Shown: positions 8,213 through 17,900 of the stretch, in pieces
Position numbering within the stretch: position 1 is the stretch's first letter
Layout of the letters: the number at the start of each line of letters is the position of its first letter
Assembly (NCBI RefSeq): GCF_042432825.1
Contig: NZ_JBHLWN010000012.1
Coordinates: 35,612-99,611, forward strand
Direction of reading: 5' to 3'
DNA length: 64,000 bases
DNA from: Gordoniibacillus chartarius
GTDB taxonomy: Bacteria; Bacillota; Bacilli; Paenibacillales; NBRC-103111
The notes under the pieces: model-generated
The model's database searches: none
The model's input: only the letters and a program-made list of their open reading frames with translations
Told to the model about the DNA's origin: nothing
Made by a program: the position numbers and the translations under genes

Positions 8213-9046
8213 ATGCCGGTGGCGATTGTTACCGGGGCGTCGAGCGGATTTGGGTTGGGGACGTGCGTCGAGCTGGCCCGCGGCGGCTGCTTCGTTGTAG
8301 CGACGATGCGGGATCTGAGCAAGCGGGGGCCTCTGCTGGAGCAAGCCAGGCAGGCCGGGGTCGAGGGCCGGCTCGTCTGCGAATGTCTCGATGTCACGAT
8401 TGAGGCTCGTACGGAGGAGCTCGTCAGGCAAATCGTCGCAACATACGGCCGCATTGACGTTCTGGTGAATAACGCCGGAATCGCTGTTGCGGGTTTTACG
8501 GAGGAGATCGGACTGCAGGGCTGGAAGCGGCAGTTCGATACGAATGTATTTGGCGTCATCGCCATGACGAAGGCGGTGCTGCCTTATATGAGGGAGGCGG
8601 GACGCGGACGCATCATCCAAATCGGAAGCATCAGCGGCCGTTTCGGCTTTCCGGCGATGGGGCCGTATACGGCGTCCAAATTCGCACTGGAAGGCTTCAG
8701 CGAATCGCTTCGGCTGGAGCTGCTGCCGTTCGGAGTGCATGTATCGATCGTCGAGCCGGGGCCGTATCAAACGAATATTTGGAGCAGAGGCGATTTTCAT
8801 GCAGACCCCCATTCCGCCTATGCCAGGCTTGCTAGCGGGGTGCAGTCGATGATGAAGCAGTCTGCCGCGTCGGGCGGCGACCCGTCTGAAGTGGCGGAGC
8901 TGATCGCTCGTATCGCCTTAAGCCGCAGGCCGCCCAAGCTCCGCTATCCGATCGGCCGCGGCGTGCGACGCAACATCGCGCTTAAGCAGCTGCTGCCGTG
9001 GAGCTGGATTGAGCTTGTCGTCAAGCGAGTGCTCGGTCATCCATAA
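8213..9046 (+). CDS. SDR family oxidoreductase
   Basis: A 277-residue short-chain dehydrogenase. TGASSGFGLG near residue 7 is the NAD(P)-binding motif, NNAGIA follows near 86, and the catalytic Ser, Tyr and Lys occur in IGSISGRFGF and YTASK. A late PGPYQT segment is also typical. The ATG at 8213 with GAGGGAG seven bases upstream puts the cofactor motif at the usual distance from the start; a GTG at 8183 after AAGGGGAGG is an equally good ribosome site and would add ten residues. The substrate is unknown. A strong hairpin follows. Confidence 0.87.
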   Translation: MPVAIVTGASSGFGLGTCVELARGGCFVVATMRDLSKRGPLLEQARQAGVEGRLVCECLDVTIEARTEELVRQIVATYGRIDVLVNNAGIAVAGFTEEIGLQGWKRQFDTNVFGVIAMTKAVLPYMREAGRGRIIQIGSISGRFGFPAMGPYTASKFALEGFSESLRLELLPFGVHVSIVEPGPYQTNIWSRGDFHADPHSAYARLASGVQSMMKQSAASGGDPSEVAELIARIALSRRPPKLRYPIGRGVRRNIALKQLLPWSWIELVVKRVLGHP

Positions 9047-9098
9047 ATCCCCGCTAATCCGCAGAAAAAATGCTTCGCATATTGACCTCATGCAACAA

Positions 9099-9142
9099 AA
9101 AAAGGACTTCGGACGCATTGAAGTGCAGCCGAAGTCCTTTTT
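9099..9142. terminator. Strong bidirectional terminator
   Basis: AAAAAGGACTTCGG (9099-9112) and CCGAAGTCCTTTTT (9129-9142) form a 14-base perfect stem flanked by A-run and T-run, serving the SDR gene on the plus strand and the ABC permease gene on the minus strand. Confidence 0.9.
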
Positions 9143-9153
9143 GTCGCCTGGAA

Positions 9154-10248
9154 TTAATCCCATTTGAACGTAAAGCTCGCAATAACGAATGCGACTATCA
9201 TCCAGCCGCCGAGTAGTGCGGCTTCCGGCCACAGCTCGGTGAGCCCGGCGCCGACGTTCATAACCTGGCGCAGCGCGGACGTCAAGTGCGCGATCGGCAG
9301 CAGCTTCACGATCGACTGCATAGCCTCCGGCATGGAGTTGATCGGGAAGAAGACGCCGCCGAGGAACAGCAGCGGGAAGGAGATGATGCCAGCGATCGGT
9401 CCGGCCGATTCCGGCGTCTTCGCCAGGCCCGCTATAATGAAGCCGATGGCCATGAAAGCGAGCGTGCCCAGTACGACGAACATAATCAGCAGAAGCCAAG
9501 AACCGTTCACCTGCGTGTTAAAGAACAGCGCGCCGATGAGCAGCACGATCATCGCTTGTATGCCGTTCAACAGCAGACGGGCCGTAATCTGGGCGGCAAT
9601 GAACGTCGATGCGCGCAGCGGCGTGCTCTGCATGCGGCGAAGGACGCCGCGCTCCCGCCAGGAGGCGATTTGTCCGGCGACTCCGTTCAAATTGTTGGAC
9701 ATAATCATCATGCCGACTATGCCCGGAACGAGAAAATCAATATAAGTCAGATTCAGCGAGCGTACGCCTTTGCGTTCAACCGTAACGGCCGGTTTGTAGC
9801 CGGTGATCGTTTTGCTGACGCCGTCGACGATCTGCTCGATAACCGGCAAACCGACTGCCGCAACGGTTGAATTGGTCTCGTCGAAGTAGACGTCAAGCTT
9901 GCCGCTTCCGCCGGCAGCGCCGACTTGGGCGCCATATCCTTGGGGAATCACGACGACAAACTGTTTCTCGCCCTTCTTGATCGCATCGAGGGCGGCCGCT
10001 TCATCGCCGGCGGCTTCCGCACGCAGCGCCGATTGGCCCTGCAGCGCGCTGAACAGAGACTTCGATTGCGATGTCTGGTCCCGGTCAATCACGATCGTAT
10101 CCAGCGAAACGGAGCTGCCGCGGCCGACGAACGAACCGAGGGCAACCATGAGCAGAATCGGGAAAATCAGGGTGAAGATCAGGACTTGACGGTTGCGCGA
10201 GAAAATACGAAGCTGAGCGATCGTCAGCTGAATGTAGGCGGAGTTCAT
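9154..10248 (-). CDS. ABC-2 type transporter permease
   Basis: A 364-residue permease of the ABC-2 class. One membrane helix (LIFTLIFPILLMVALGSFV) lies near residues 24-42, then a large extracytoplasmic domain (about 45-175), then about five helices, with the SWRERGVLRRMQSTPLRA coupling segment near 197. The layout matches YhgE/CcmB-like exporters of drugs or lipids. It overlaps the ATPase gene by ATGA and so is coupled to it. The MarR gene upstream probably controls all three genes. The substrate is unknown; multidrug or antimicrobial export is the usual role. Confidence 0.88.
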   Translation of the reverse strand: MNSAYIQLTIAQLRIFSRNRQVLIFTLIFPILLMVALGSFVGRGSSVSLDTIVIDRDQTSQSKSLFSALQGQSALRAEAAGDEAAALDAIKKGEKQFVVVIPQGYGAQVGAAGGSGKLDVYFDETNSTVAAVGLPVIEQIVDGVSKTITGYKPAVTVERKGVRSLNLTYIDFLVPGIVGMMIMSNNLNGVAGQIASWRERGVLRRMQSTPLRASTFIAAQITARLLLNGIQAMIVLLIGALFFNTQVNGSWLLLIMFVVLGTLAFMAIGFIIAGLAKTPESAGPIAGIISFPLLFLGGVFFPINSMPEAMQSIVKLLPIAHLTSALRQVMNVGAGLTELWPEAALLGGWMIVAFVIASFTFKWD

Positions 10249-11234
10249 CCTTCTCTCAAGCTCCTTCCCGTCATATGGATGAATACGTCCTCGAGCGTTG
10301 CCGTGCGGGTCTGCAGCTCGGCATAGGAGACCCTCGCCTCGTTCGTCTTGCCGATGAAGTCGATTAAAGAAGTTTGCAAACTATCGGTGTAGAGGACGAA
10401 CACATCTTTGCGCATTTCGACTTGCTTCACTTCATTAACGGACTGCAGCAGCTGAACGATGGAGACTCGCTCGGACTCCGGCAGCGATTCGTAGCCCGGG
10501 GCCCGAAACTCGATGGCGCTGTCCGAATGCAGGCTGCGGACAAGAGCTTGCGGCGTATCGAGGGCGATTACCTTGCCTTGGTCCATGAGGCAGATTCTGT
10601 CGCAAAGGACGTGAGCCTCATCCATATAGTGCGTACTGAGCACAATGGTTTTTCCTTGTTCTTTCAGCCGTAAAATAATATCCCACAGCGTTCTTCGCGC
10701 CTGCGGATCGAGCCCGGTCGTCGGTTCGTCGAGAAAGACGACCTGCGGATCGTTTACGAGCGCGAGGGCGATGGCGAGCCGCTGTTTCTGCCCGCCGGAC
10801 AGATGCTTAACCCGGCCGTTAAGCTTCTCGGTCAATATCATCGAGTCGAGCAGCGGCTCGATCGGAACGGGCTTCGGGTAGAAGCTTGCATACATCTGAA
10901 CGATTTCCTTCACCTTGAGCAATTCGAACATGGAGGTCGATTGAAGCTGAACGCCGATAACTTCCTTCACCTTCTGCAGCTCTTTCTGCGTGTCGAAGCC
11001 GGCCACTTTGGCCGTGCCGCCGTCCGGCTTGCGAAGCCCTTCGATCATCTCCATCGTTGTCGTCTTACCGGCGCCGTTAGGACCGAGCAGGCCGAACACT
11101 TCTCCGCGCATTACGGTAAAGCTGACACCGCCGACGGCGGTATGGGCGCCGTACTGTTTCGCCAAACGCTCAACTTCGATGATCGGCTGGCCGCTGGATG
11201 GGCCATTCCGATTCGCTTGCTCCGGGCTGTTCAT
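10245..11234 (-). CDS. ABC transporter ATP-binding protein
   Basis: A 329-residue ATPase. Walker A GPNGAGKTT is at residues 51-59, the signature LSGGQKQRL near 145, and Walker B VVFLDEPTTGLD near 166, with the switch His in STHYMDEAH. The extra C-terminal 90 residues are typical of ATPases paired with ABC-2 permeases (drug or bacitracin-type export). It is second of three genes: 17 bases after the marR-like stop and overlapping the permease by four bases. Confidence 0.92.
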   Translation of the reverse strand: MNSPEQANRNGPSSGQPIIEVERLAKQYGAHTAVGGVSFTVMRGEVFGLLGPNGAGKTTTMEMIEGLRKPDGGTAKVAGFDTQKELQKVKEVIGVQLQSTSMFELLKVKEIVQMYASFYPKPVPIEPLLDSMILTEKLNGRVKHLSGGQKQRLAIALALVNDPQVVFLDEPTTGLDPQARRTLWDIILRLKEQGKTIVLSTHYMDEAHVLCDRICLMDQGKVIALDTPQALVRSLHSDSAIEFRAPGYESLPESERVSIVQLLQSVNEVKQVEMRKDVFVLYTDSLQTSLIDFIGKTNEARVSYAELQTRTATLEDVFIHMTGRSLREG

Positions 11235-11251
11235 TGCTTACCTCCTAAATT

Positions 11252-11734
11252 TCATTGTGGGGATTCGCCTCGCAGCTGAAGGCGCATCTTGCCCAGAAGC
11301 TCGATGAGCTGCTGCCGCTCCTCGGCAGTTAAGCATTCGATCATTGACTCCGCAACTTGATCGACCTGCCGCTTATAGCTTTCTTCGGCGGCGCGCGCTT
11401 TGTCCGTAGCGGAAATGAGGAAGCTGCGCCGGTCGCCGGGATCGAGGGTACGTGTAATGAATTCGCTTGATTCAAGCTTATCGAGCATGCGGGTCAACGT
11501 GCTCAGGGAAACGCCTTGAAGACGCGAAGCAATTTCTTTGACCGGCATCGTACCGTATTCCGTAAGTGCCAGCACAATCGCGAATTCCTGCGCCGTAATG
11601 CGGCCGTCTTCCAGCTGCTGCGAGCATTGCCGCTGATTGTACTCCGCGCATTGCTTCATTTTCTTGCCGACAAGAGCAAGGAAGTCGCTGACGCATCGAA
11701 TATGTTTGCGGGTCCGATCATCTGGTAAGGTCAT
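11252..11734 (-). CDS. MarR-family transcriptional regulator
   Basis: A 160-residue winged-helix regulator. The pattern GTMPVKEIASRLQGVSLSTLTRMLDKLE (DNA-reading helix) followed by ITRTLDPGDRRSFLISATDKA (wing) is characteristic. Two cysteines (residues about 14 and 28) lie before the DNA-binding domain. It heads the ABC-exporter operon and probably represses it in response to a toxic ligand. Start 11734 is the first Met of the frame. No clear palindrome was identified upstream. Confidence 0.88.
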   Translation of the reverse strand: MTLPDDRTRKHIRCVSDFLALVGKKMKQCAEYNQRQCSQQLEDGRITAQEFAIVLALTEYGTMPVKEIASRLQGVSLSTLTRMLDKLESSEFITRTLDPGDRRSFLISATDKARAAEESYKRQVDQVAESMIECLTAEERQQLIELLGKMRLQLRGESPQ

Positions 11735-11835
11735 GGAGTGTCGCCTCGCTTCGATATTTCCTAAATGGTAATTTTTCAGATTGACAAAGAAAGTATACCG
11801 ATCCCACCGTCATGTGTCAATGCGAACACAGGAAA

Positions 11836-11864
11836 AAGACGGAAGGAGGAGGTCCTTCCGTCTT
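11836..11864 (-). terminator. Terminator of the cotF-like gene
   Basis: AAGACGGAAGGA (11836-11847) and TCCTTCCGTCTT (11853-11864) form a 12-base perfect stem; on the minus strand it is followed by a T-rich run. Confidence 0.85.
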
Positions 11865-11878
11865 CACGGTGACAATGG

Positions 11879-12490
11879 CTAATGGGAGTGAAAATGGGTT
11901 TGATACGGCTGCTGCTCCGAAGCTTGCTGAATGCCTTGCGTCATCGTCCACATCGTGTGATTGGCGAGCTGGGGTGTCGGGTAAAATCCGCGGTAATTCA
12001 TGTATTGGTATATTTCATAGGACATTTCCTGACAAATGTTTGCGCACGTCGCGTGGTAGCGGCGAATGTGCTCGTCGACGCATTCCAGCGTTTGGCGCAT
12101 CGCATTGACAGCTCCGTTCTTATGAATCTGCAGCGCTAGCGTGGCAATGGTCATGTCGGACAGCTCGGTTGCGTTCGGATTCGGCTGCGTCGCCATTTGC
12201 TGGCGTTCCATGCCCGTCTGAGGCTGCTCGTAAATCCGGAGCTGAGGCGTATGGGGCAGCATCGAGGCCGCACGCCCTTGGACCAGCTGTACGCCATAGT
12301 TGTAGCTTTCCAGCATCCTGCGCTGTTGATTGTACAAAATATCTTTCAAATGCGTATCCTTCGCCATGGCGAACAAAAGTCCGTACAGCTCAAGGTTCGC
12401 CGCCTTCGTCCGCAGCTCCTCCTGGGTCTCCAAAAACTCGTGGGCGGCATAATTTCGGTAATACGACTGCTCATTTTGCTGCGTGTACAT
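11879..12490 (-). CDS. CotF-like spore coat protein
   Basis: A 203-residue protein with the CotF-type ferritin-like helical layout: a Gln/Tyr-rich start, helices around ETQEELRTKAANLELYGLLFAMAKD, a Pro/Gln-rich linker (about 90-118) and a second helical part including MRQTLECVDEHIRRYHATCANICQEM. The end, with MNYRGFYPTPQLANHTM, is typical of coat proteins in Bacillales. It is probably made in the mother cell during sporulation; no sigma-K type promoter was checked in detail. A hairpin precedes and a terminator follows the gene. Confidence 0.75.
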   Translation of the reverse strand: MYTQQNEQSYYRNYAAHEFLETQEELRTKAANLELYGLLFAMAKDTHLKDILYNQQRRMLESYNYGVQLVQGRAASMLPHTPQLRIYEQPQTGMERQQMATQPNPNATELSDMTIATLALQIHKNGAVNAMRQTLECVDEHIRRYHATCANICQEMSYEIYQYMNYRGFYPTPQLANHTMWTMTQGIQQASEQQPYQTHFHSH

Positions 12491-12507
12491 GTAAATCCTC
12501 CGATAGC

Positions 12508-12542
12508 TAAAGTGTAGTTGCCTTCCAGCAACACTTTAGCGT
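12508..12542 (-). terminator. Hairpin upstream of cotF-like gene
   Basis: CTAAAGTGT-AGTTGC and GCAACACTTTAG pair around a short loop. It lies after the minus-strand gene at 12573-13049 and immediately before the cotF-like ribosome site. There is no T-run, so it may be a weak terminator or an mRNA-stabilising structure. Confidence 0.4.
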
Positions 12543-12572
12543 TGCCCAACCCCTCTTGCTCGTATGTATGCG

Positions 12573-13049
12573 TCAGGAGACCAGATCGATATCGGTGCTT
12601 GACGCCATCGGAAGGTTGAGCTTTGGATCGAGCTCGGTCAGCTTTCTGAGCCGGGTGTAGACGGTCCGCAAACGCACGGACGCCGGGTCCTGGATGAAAG
12701 CTTCTTGCCCGACATGATCCCACAGACTGAGCTTGATTACATACTCGCTGGGCTCGAGCTTTAGCTCGTATGCCGAGCCGTCCGGCAGCTTGGCTGGATA
12801 ACTCGTTTGCTGGAGCGCTTGCTGTAGAAGTTGAATGCAGATTTTGCTTACGGGATGGTACCGGATGCCTCCTTTTCGCTGCGGAAGCGATAGCATCCGT
12901 GTGCCTTCGTCAATCTGCCCCCTTGTCAGCTCGGCGATTTCTTCTGCCGTAATGCCCTCTAACATCAAGATCAGGACGACGGCATCCTGCGGACAAACAG
13001 CCAACTTGTCAACAATAACCCCATACTCCGTTTCCAATCGTACTGCCAT
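12573..13049 (-). CDS. Integrase-fold protein lacking catalytic residues
   Basis: A 158-residue protein of unknown function. The first half (AVVLILMLEGITAEEIAELT, then GGIRYHPVSKICIQLLQQAL) follows the pattern of the first part of a tyrosine-recombinase catalytic domain, but the catalytic Arg of the G-x-R motif is Thr, and no HxxR or terminal Tyr motif is present. The second half (SLWDHVGQEAF and VYTRLRKLTEL) is not recognised. A regulatory use of the fold is known for MrpR-type phage repressors, but that link is inference. It starts at 13049; the gene is short and lies between cotF-like and Bax-inhibitor genes. Confidence 0.6.
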   Translation of the reverse strand: MAVRLETEYGVIVDKLAVCPQDAVVLILMLEGITAEEIAELTRGQIDEGTRMLSLPQRKGGIRYHPVSKICIQLLQQALQQTSYPAKLPDGSAYELKLEPSEYVIKLSLWDHVGQEAFIQDPASVRLRTVYTRLRKLTELDPKLNLPMASSTDIDLVS

Positions 13050-13237
13050 TCACTATTTCCTCCCAATACAGTAGTGCAGTTTGCTCTCACACATGTCGAA
13101 TATTATGTATAAGCGGAGACAAACGATTGTACATTATATACAAGTCTTCTAGAAACATGACAAAGTATTTAAGATTGAAAGCGTTGCAGCTGTCGGTTAC
13201 AATTATTTTGAAGAAAGACGATAAGGAGTGAACATAC

Positions 13238-13897
13238 ATGTACATGCAAAGAACCATCACAGGGGCGGAAGTGGGAAGCCTCGGGCACATTTTACAGACG
13301 TTCGCTACGTCGCTGCTGGTCTCGTTCGTGGGAATGATGATTGGCGCGATGGTCATTCCGCCGCAAATCATTCCGCTGTTTATTTTCATCGAGCTGGGGA
13401 TGCTTATTGCAGCCATCGTCATGCGGATGCGCGGCAAGATGATCGGCTATCCGTTCCTGTACATCTTTACGGCGGTAACCGGCGTCGCGCTGTACCCGGT
13501 CATTATGGCCTACGGCAGCCAGCTGGGCGCGAACGTCGTATCCGGCGCATTCCTCGCTACGGCGGCTATATTCGGCGGCCTGTCGCTCTATGCGGCGCGT
13601 TCGAAGCGCGACTTCAGCTTCCTGGGCGGCTTCCTTGTTGCGGCGACGCTCGGCCTGATGCTCATGGGCATCATGAATTTGTTCCTGCCGTTCGGCAATA
13701 TGATGTCGTTCATTTTCTCCGGCATCGGCGTCGTCGTATTCAGCGGCTGGGTACTGTACGACATCGCGCAATATCGCGACGGCGTTCACGCATCGGAAGT
13801 GCCGATGGCGGCGCTCAACATTTTCCTAGACTTCATCAACCTGTTCTTGTACCTGCTTCGCTTCATCGCCTCGATCGCCGGCTTCAGCCGCGATTAA
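13238..13897 (+). CDS. Bax inhibitor-1/YccA family membrane protein
   Basis: A 219-residue protein with seven predicted membrane helices, matching the Bax inhibitor-1 family (YetJ in B. subtilis is a pH-dependent calcium-leak channel). The family tail is seen in SGWVLYDIAQYRDG and the helix FLDFINLFLYLLRFIASI near the C-terminus; the Asp in YDIAQY is the conserved pore acid. The ATG at 13238 has AAGGAG nine bases upstream. It stands alone and ends in a strong terminator. Confidence 0.88.
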   Translation: MYMQRTITGAEVGSLGHILQTFATSLLVSFVGMMIGAMVIPPQIIPLFIFIELGMLIAAIVMRMRGKMIGYPFLYIFTAVTGVALYPVIMAYGSQLGANVVSGAFLATAAIFGGLSLYAARSKRDFSFLGGFLVAATLGLMLMGIMNLFLPFGNMMSFIFSGIGVVVFSGWVLYDIAQYRDGVHASEVPMAALNIFLDFINLFLYLLRFIASIAGFSRD

Positions 13898-13912
13898 TCG
13901 GTGTATAGCAGG

Positions 13913-13938
13913 AAACCCCGGAGCCCGCTCCGGGGTTT
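13913..13938 (+). terminator. Terminator of the Bax-inhibitor-1 gene
   Basis: AAACCCCGGAGC (13913-13924) and GCTCCGGGGTTT (13927-13938) form a strong stem ending in TTTT. Confidence 0.88.
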
Positions 13939-14124
13939 TGTCGATTTTGGCTAATTTCGCTCCGGTGGAGTTGAAGCTCAGGTTAGATGCCGAGCAATCA
14001 GCGCTGCATCCCGTACCGGCTTATAGCCGTAAACGCACTCGTCCTTGCGTATGGCGTCAGTCGCTGATTTTTCGTTTAGGCGGGCGGCATTCGGGCTACA
14101 CTGGAAAAGGGAGGTGAACCGTCG

Positions 14125-14400
14125 ATGGCCAAAAGCGATGAGCTGATCAAGTACATTACCCAGAGAGTCGTCACGTATATCGACACCCCGCGGGACGAGC
14201 GGCTGAAGGTGAAGGAGACCATCAAGGGGAAGCGCGGCCGCTGGGATGTGCATTGGTTCGGCATGCTGCCGCTGGCGATGGGGATGTGGTTCAAGGAAAC
14301 GCGCAGCGCTTGGCAATCCTTACGCAAACGTGCAGCGCGGTGGAAAGACGGTACCGGCAAGGTGAGCAGGGAGGAAGAACGTGCCGGCAACGGTGGATGA
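14125..14400 (+). CDS. yqzE: YqzE-like small protein
   Basis: A 91-residue protein similar to YqzE, a short protein encoded near the competence comG genes in B. subtilis. Shared features are the start SDELIKYITQRVVTYIDTP, a basic centre and the hydrophobic WFGMLPLAMGMWF segment that could insert in the membrane. GGAGG lies just upstream (gggaggtgaaccgtcgatg). The function is unknown. It is alone here. Confidence 0.7.
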   Translation: MAKSDELIKYITQRVVTYIDTPRDERLKVKETIKGKRGRWDVHWFGMLPLAMGMWFKETRSAWQSLRKRAARWKDGTGKVSREEERAGNGG

Positions 14401-14996
14401 AGAGGCGCCTGATCGTTGGAGAGACGAGAGGGTGCTTTTTTTAATAGGCAATTGTTTGATTCGGCCATGGCCAATCCAATCTTCGGGTGGCTTAGGCGTT
14501 TGAGCTTGGTACAGTATCGTCGACAAACCTGCTGTTGTATCGTTGACTTAGCGGAAAAACTCCCTCTATTTCGGCGAAAAAAGGCGATTGTCGTACTTTA
14601 GACGGAAAACCTCATCCTAATTTTTGTGAAAAGCCGATTTGCACAGAATTGTGCGCATGTAAGCGGAACCATTCCGCTTAAAGAACCAAAAATGGATGAT
14701 TTCTCAAATGTAAGCGTAAGATTTCCAGTTAATTACGTTGATCAAAAGTTTATCGGGACTTCAAGACACTTTGTTGGCTGTATATGCCGAAGAAGAGTGT
14801 TATTTTTCACATCGAATAGTATGGTACTCGTTCATATAAGATCGATCACGACATTGCTGCAAAAAATGTTATCGAAAAATCCGCCTGACGTAACAGTCAT
14901 GGCTATCACGCTTAAGAAGAGAAACGCCGGCGTTTTGTTACTTCAGAGCGAATTCTGCTATCATAATATTATATAGGTTACTAGGAAGGTACTGCT
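14401..14996. other. 596-base gene-free stretch with degenerate AGCGGAA repeats
   Basis: No convincing gene is seen. The stretch is less GC-rich than its neighbours and holds several related motifs: AGCGGAAAAACTCC at 14550, AGACGGAAAACCTC at 14600, and the inverted repeat AAGCGGAA-CCA-TTCCGCTT at 14661-14679, followed by another AAGCG. The pattern suggests a decayed intergenic repeat family. The last 60 bases contain an AT-rich region (CATAATATTATATAGG) likely to be the promoter of the downstream SNF2 gene. Confidence 0.5.
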
Positions 14997-17900
14997 ATGA
15001 GCTACGATGAAGAGCAACAAAGCGCCCGTTCGCGGGGCAAATCGTATACGTCGCTGCTGTATCCACATGGGGAGACGCCTGTGGACGACGAAGGGCTGGT
15101 GCGGGGCATTCTCGGACTGTTCGGCAGCGGCAGGTCATCGCGTTCGACAGCCGGCAGGTATATTGCCGATACGAGAACGACGCTGGCGGTGGAGTTCACC
15201 CTAAGTCCGATTGCGGCCGGAAGCCGAAGAACGATGCTAGGGATTGACATGAAAATCGGGCCGAAGCGGTTGTACATCGTGCAAAAGCTGAGAGAGTTCC
15301 TGCGCGCCGTCGAACGGGGGCAAGCGTTTCCGATCACCAAAGGGTTCGTCTATGATCCTGCGAAGCATGTTCTGCTGCCGGAGGATCATGCCGTCGTACG
15401 CAAGCTGATCGATCTGATGAACCATGAAGAGTGGTACTACGACTCGGTTAACCTGTCAAATGGGGGTATGGCCCGTACGGCGGGAGACCGGACCCTTACG
15501 GTACCGCCGGATGCCTGGGAGGAGCTGATTCCGCTTGCCGCCCAGTCGCAGCATGCGCTGCTGGAGCATGGCGGTGCGGCGTATCCGACTTTCCTTGTCG
15601 CGGATGAACCGCTGCCGCTCGAGTTTCGGCTCGATGAGCTGCCGGAGGAAGGCTGCCGGTTAACCGTCCGCGGGCTGGAGCAGATGACCGTTCTGGAAGC
15701 TTATGGTCTTGCTCTAAGCGGACATCGCCTCTTCCGCATGGAGCCGGAGCAGGCGAGGCAGCTGGCGGAGCTGAAGCAATTGCTCGAAAGAGCGGACCAG
15801 CAGCATGTCGAGATTTTATCGGGGCAGCTCGATGCTTTCGTAGAGAAGGCGATTCCCGGCTTGATGAAGCTGGGGAATGTGCGAATCGCGCAAGCGGTGA
15901 CGGATCGGATCGTCGTCCTGCCGTTGAAAGCGCGATTGTACCTGGATCGGGTGAAAGACCGGCTGCTCGCGGGGCTGGAATTTCAATACGGCGACATTGT
16001 GATCGATCCGCTGAATACCGAGCACAGCCGGCGCGGCGAGCGGCGCATTCTAATGCGCGATGGAGACCGGGAAGGGCGCATAATGGAGCTGTTGGAGCGG
16101 GGCGGCTTTGTTCAGACGGCGGGCGGCTTCTTTATCGACGACGAGGAGACCGAATACGGGTTTCTGTATCATATCGTTCCCGAGCTGGAGAAGCTTGTTG
16201 ACATTTACGCGACATCGGCAGTCAAAGCGAGACTGGTGACGGATTTGAAGCCGCCGCGGGTGACGGTCAATGTGGATGAGCGGGTAGACTGGCTCGAGAT
16301 CCGTTTCGATATGTCAGGAATCCCGCAATCGGTCATCCGCGACATCGTGAGTTCGCTGGAAGTCAAGCGCCAATATTACCGGATGCCGGAAGGAGCGCTG
16401 CTCCCGCTCGAAAGCGCGGAGTTTCAAGATTTGGTGCGCCTGCTGAACGAGCTCGGTGTCCGCAAAGGCGACTTGAACGCGAACATGGAGCTTCGGGTTC
16501 CGGCCGTACGCGGACTGCGGCTGCTGGAAAGCGAGCCAAGCTACGGTTCTTCGGTAAAAATCGGCAAGTCGCTGCGAGAGCTGCTGGAGCATCTGCGGCA
16601 TCCCGAGCGATTGGATTTTCCCGTTCCGGCAAGTCTCGAATCCGTACTGCGCGACTACCAGAAGTTCGGCTATGGCTGGATGAAGGCACTGGCTCACTAC
16701 GGCTTCGGCGGCGTGCTGGCCGACGATATGGGGCTGGGCAAGACACTGCAGAGCATCGCCTATCTTGTATCCGAACTGCAAGATATCCGCGACCGCGGAG
16801 AGCCGGCGCTTATCGTGGCTCCAGCGTCGCTGACGTACAACTGGCTGAACGAGCTGCGGAGGTTCGCTCCCGAGGTGCGCGCGGTCGTCGCGGACGGGGA
16901 AAGGCAGGAGCGAAGCCATAAGCTGACGCGCGAAGCGATCGGACAAGCGGATGTCATCATTACGTCGTATCCGCTGCTGCGGATCGACGCCGAGCTGTAT
17001 GCGGGGCGAATGTTCCATACGTTCATTCTCGACGAGGCGCAGGCGTTCAAAAACGCTTCGACCCAAACGGCACAGGCGGTTAAGGTGATTCAAGCGAGGC
17101 AGCGGTTCGCTCTAACCGGCACACCGATGGAAAACCGGCTGGAGGAGCTGTGGTCGATCTATGCGGTTGTGTTCCCGGAGCTGTTTCCGAACAGGAAGCG
17201 CTTCGGCGAGCTGTCCCAGGAAGAGGTGGCCAGACGCATACGTCCGTTCCTGCTGCGGCGCTTGAAGAGAGATGTGCTGAAGGAGCTGCCGGAGAAGATC
17301 GAATCGATGGCGGCATGCGAGCTGCTGCCGGAGCAGAAGCAGCTGTATGCGGCTCACCTCGCCAAGCTGCAGCACGACGCGTACAAGCATTTGAACGAGG
17401 ACGACTTCGGTTTTCAGAAGAACCGGATCAAAATTTTGGCCGGTCTTACCCGCCTTCGCCAGCTAATCTGCCACCCCGCTCTGTTCGTCGAAGGCTACAC
17501 GGGCAGCTCGGCCAAATTCGAGCTTTTGTTCGAGCTTGTCGAGGAGTGCAGGGCGGCGGGGAGGAGGCTGCTCGTCTTCTCCCAGTTTACGGAAATGCTC
17601 GACTTGATCGGCCGCGAGCTGGCGTACCGGGGCGTGTCGCATTTTTATTTGGACGGGCATACTCCGGCAGCCGAACGCGTACAGTTATGCAGCAGGTTCA
17701 ACGAGGGAGAGCGCGAGCTGTTTCTCATTTCGCTGAAAGCCGGCGGCACGGGGCTGAACTTGACCGGCGCCGATACGGTCGTGCTGTACGATCTGTGGTG
17801 GAATCCGGCCGTCGAGCTGCAGGCGATGGACCGGGCGCACCGGATCGGCCAGAAGAACGTCGTGCAGGTCATCAGGCTTATCGCTCAGGGGACGATCGAG

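Noticed and set aside
14626..14976. 116-codon plus-strand frame before the SNF2 gene
   Set aside because: No ribosome site, codon use unlike genes of either region, and it overlaps the AGCGGAA repeats and probable promoter.
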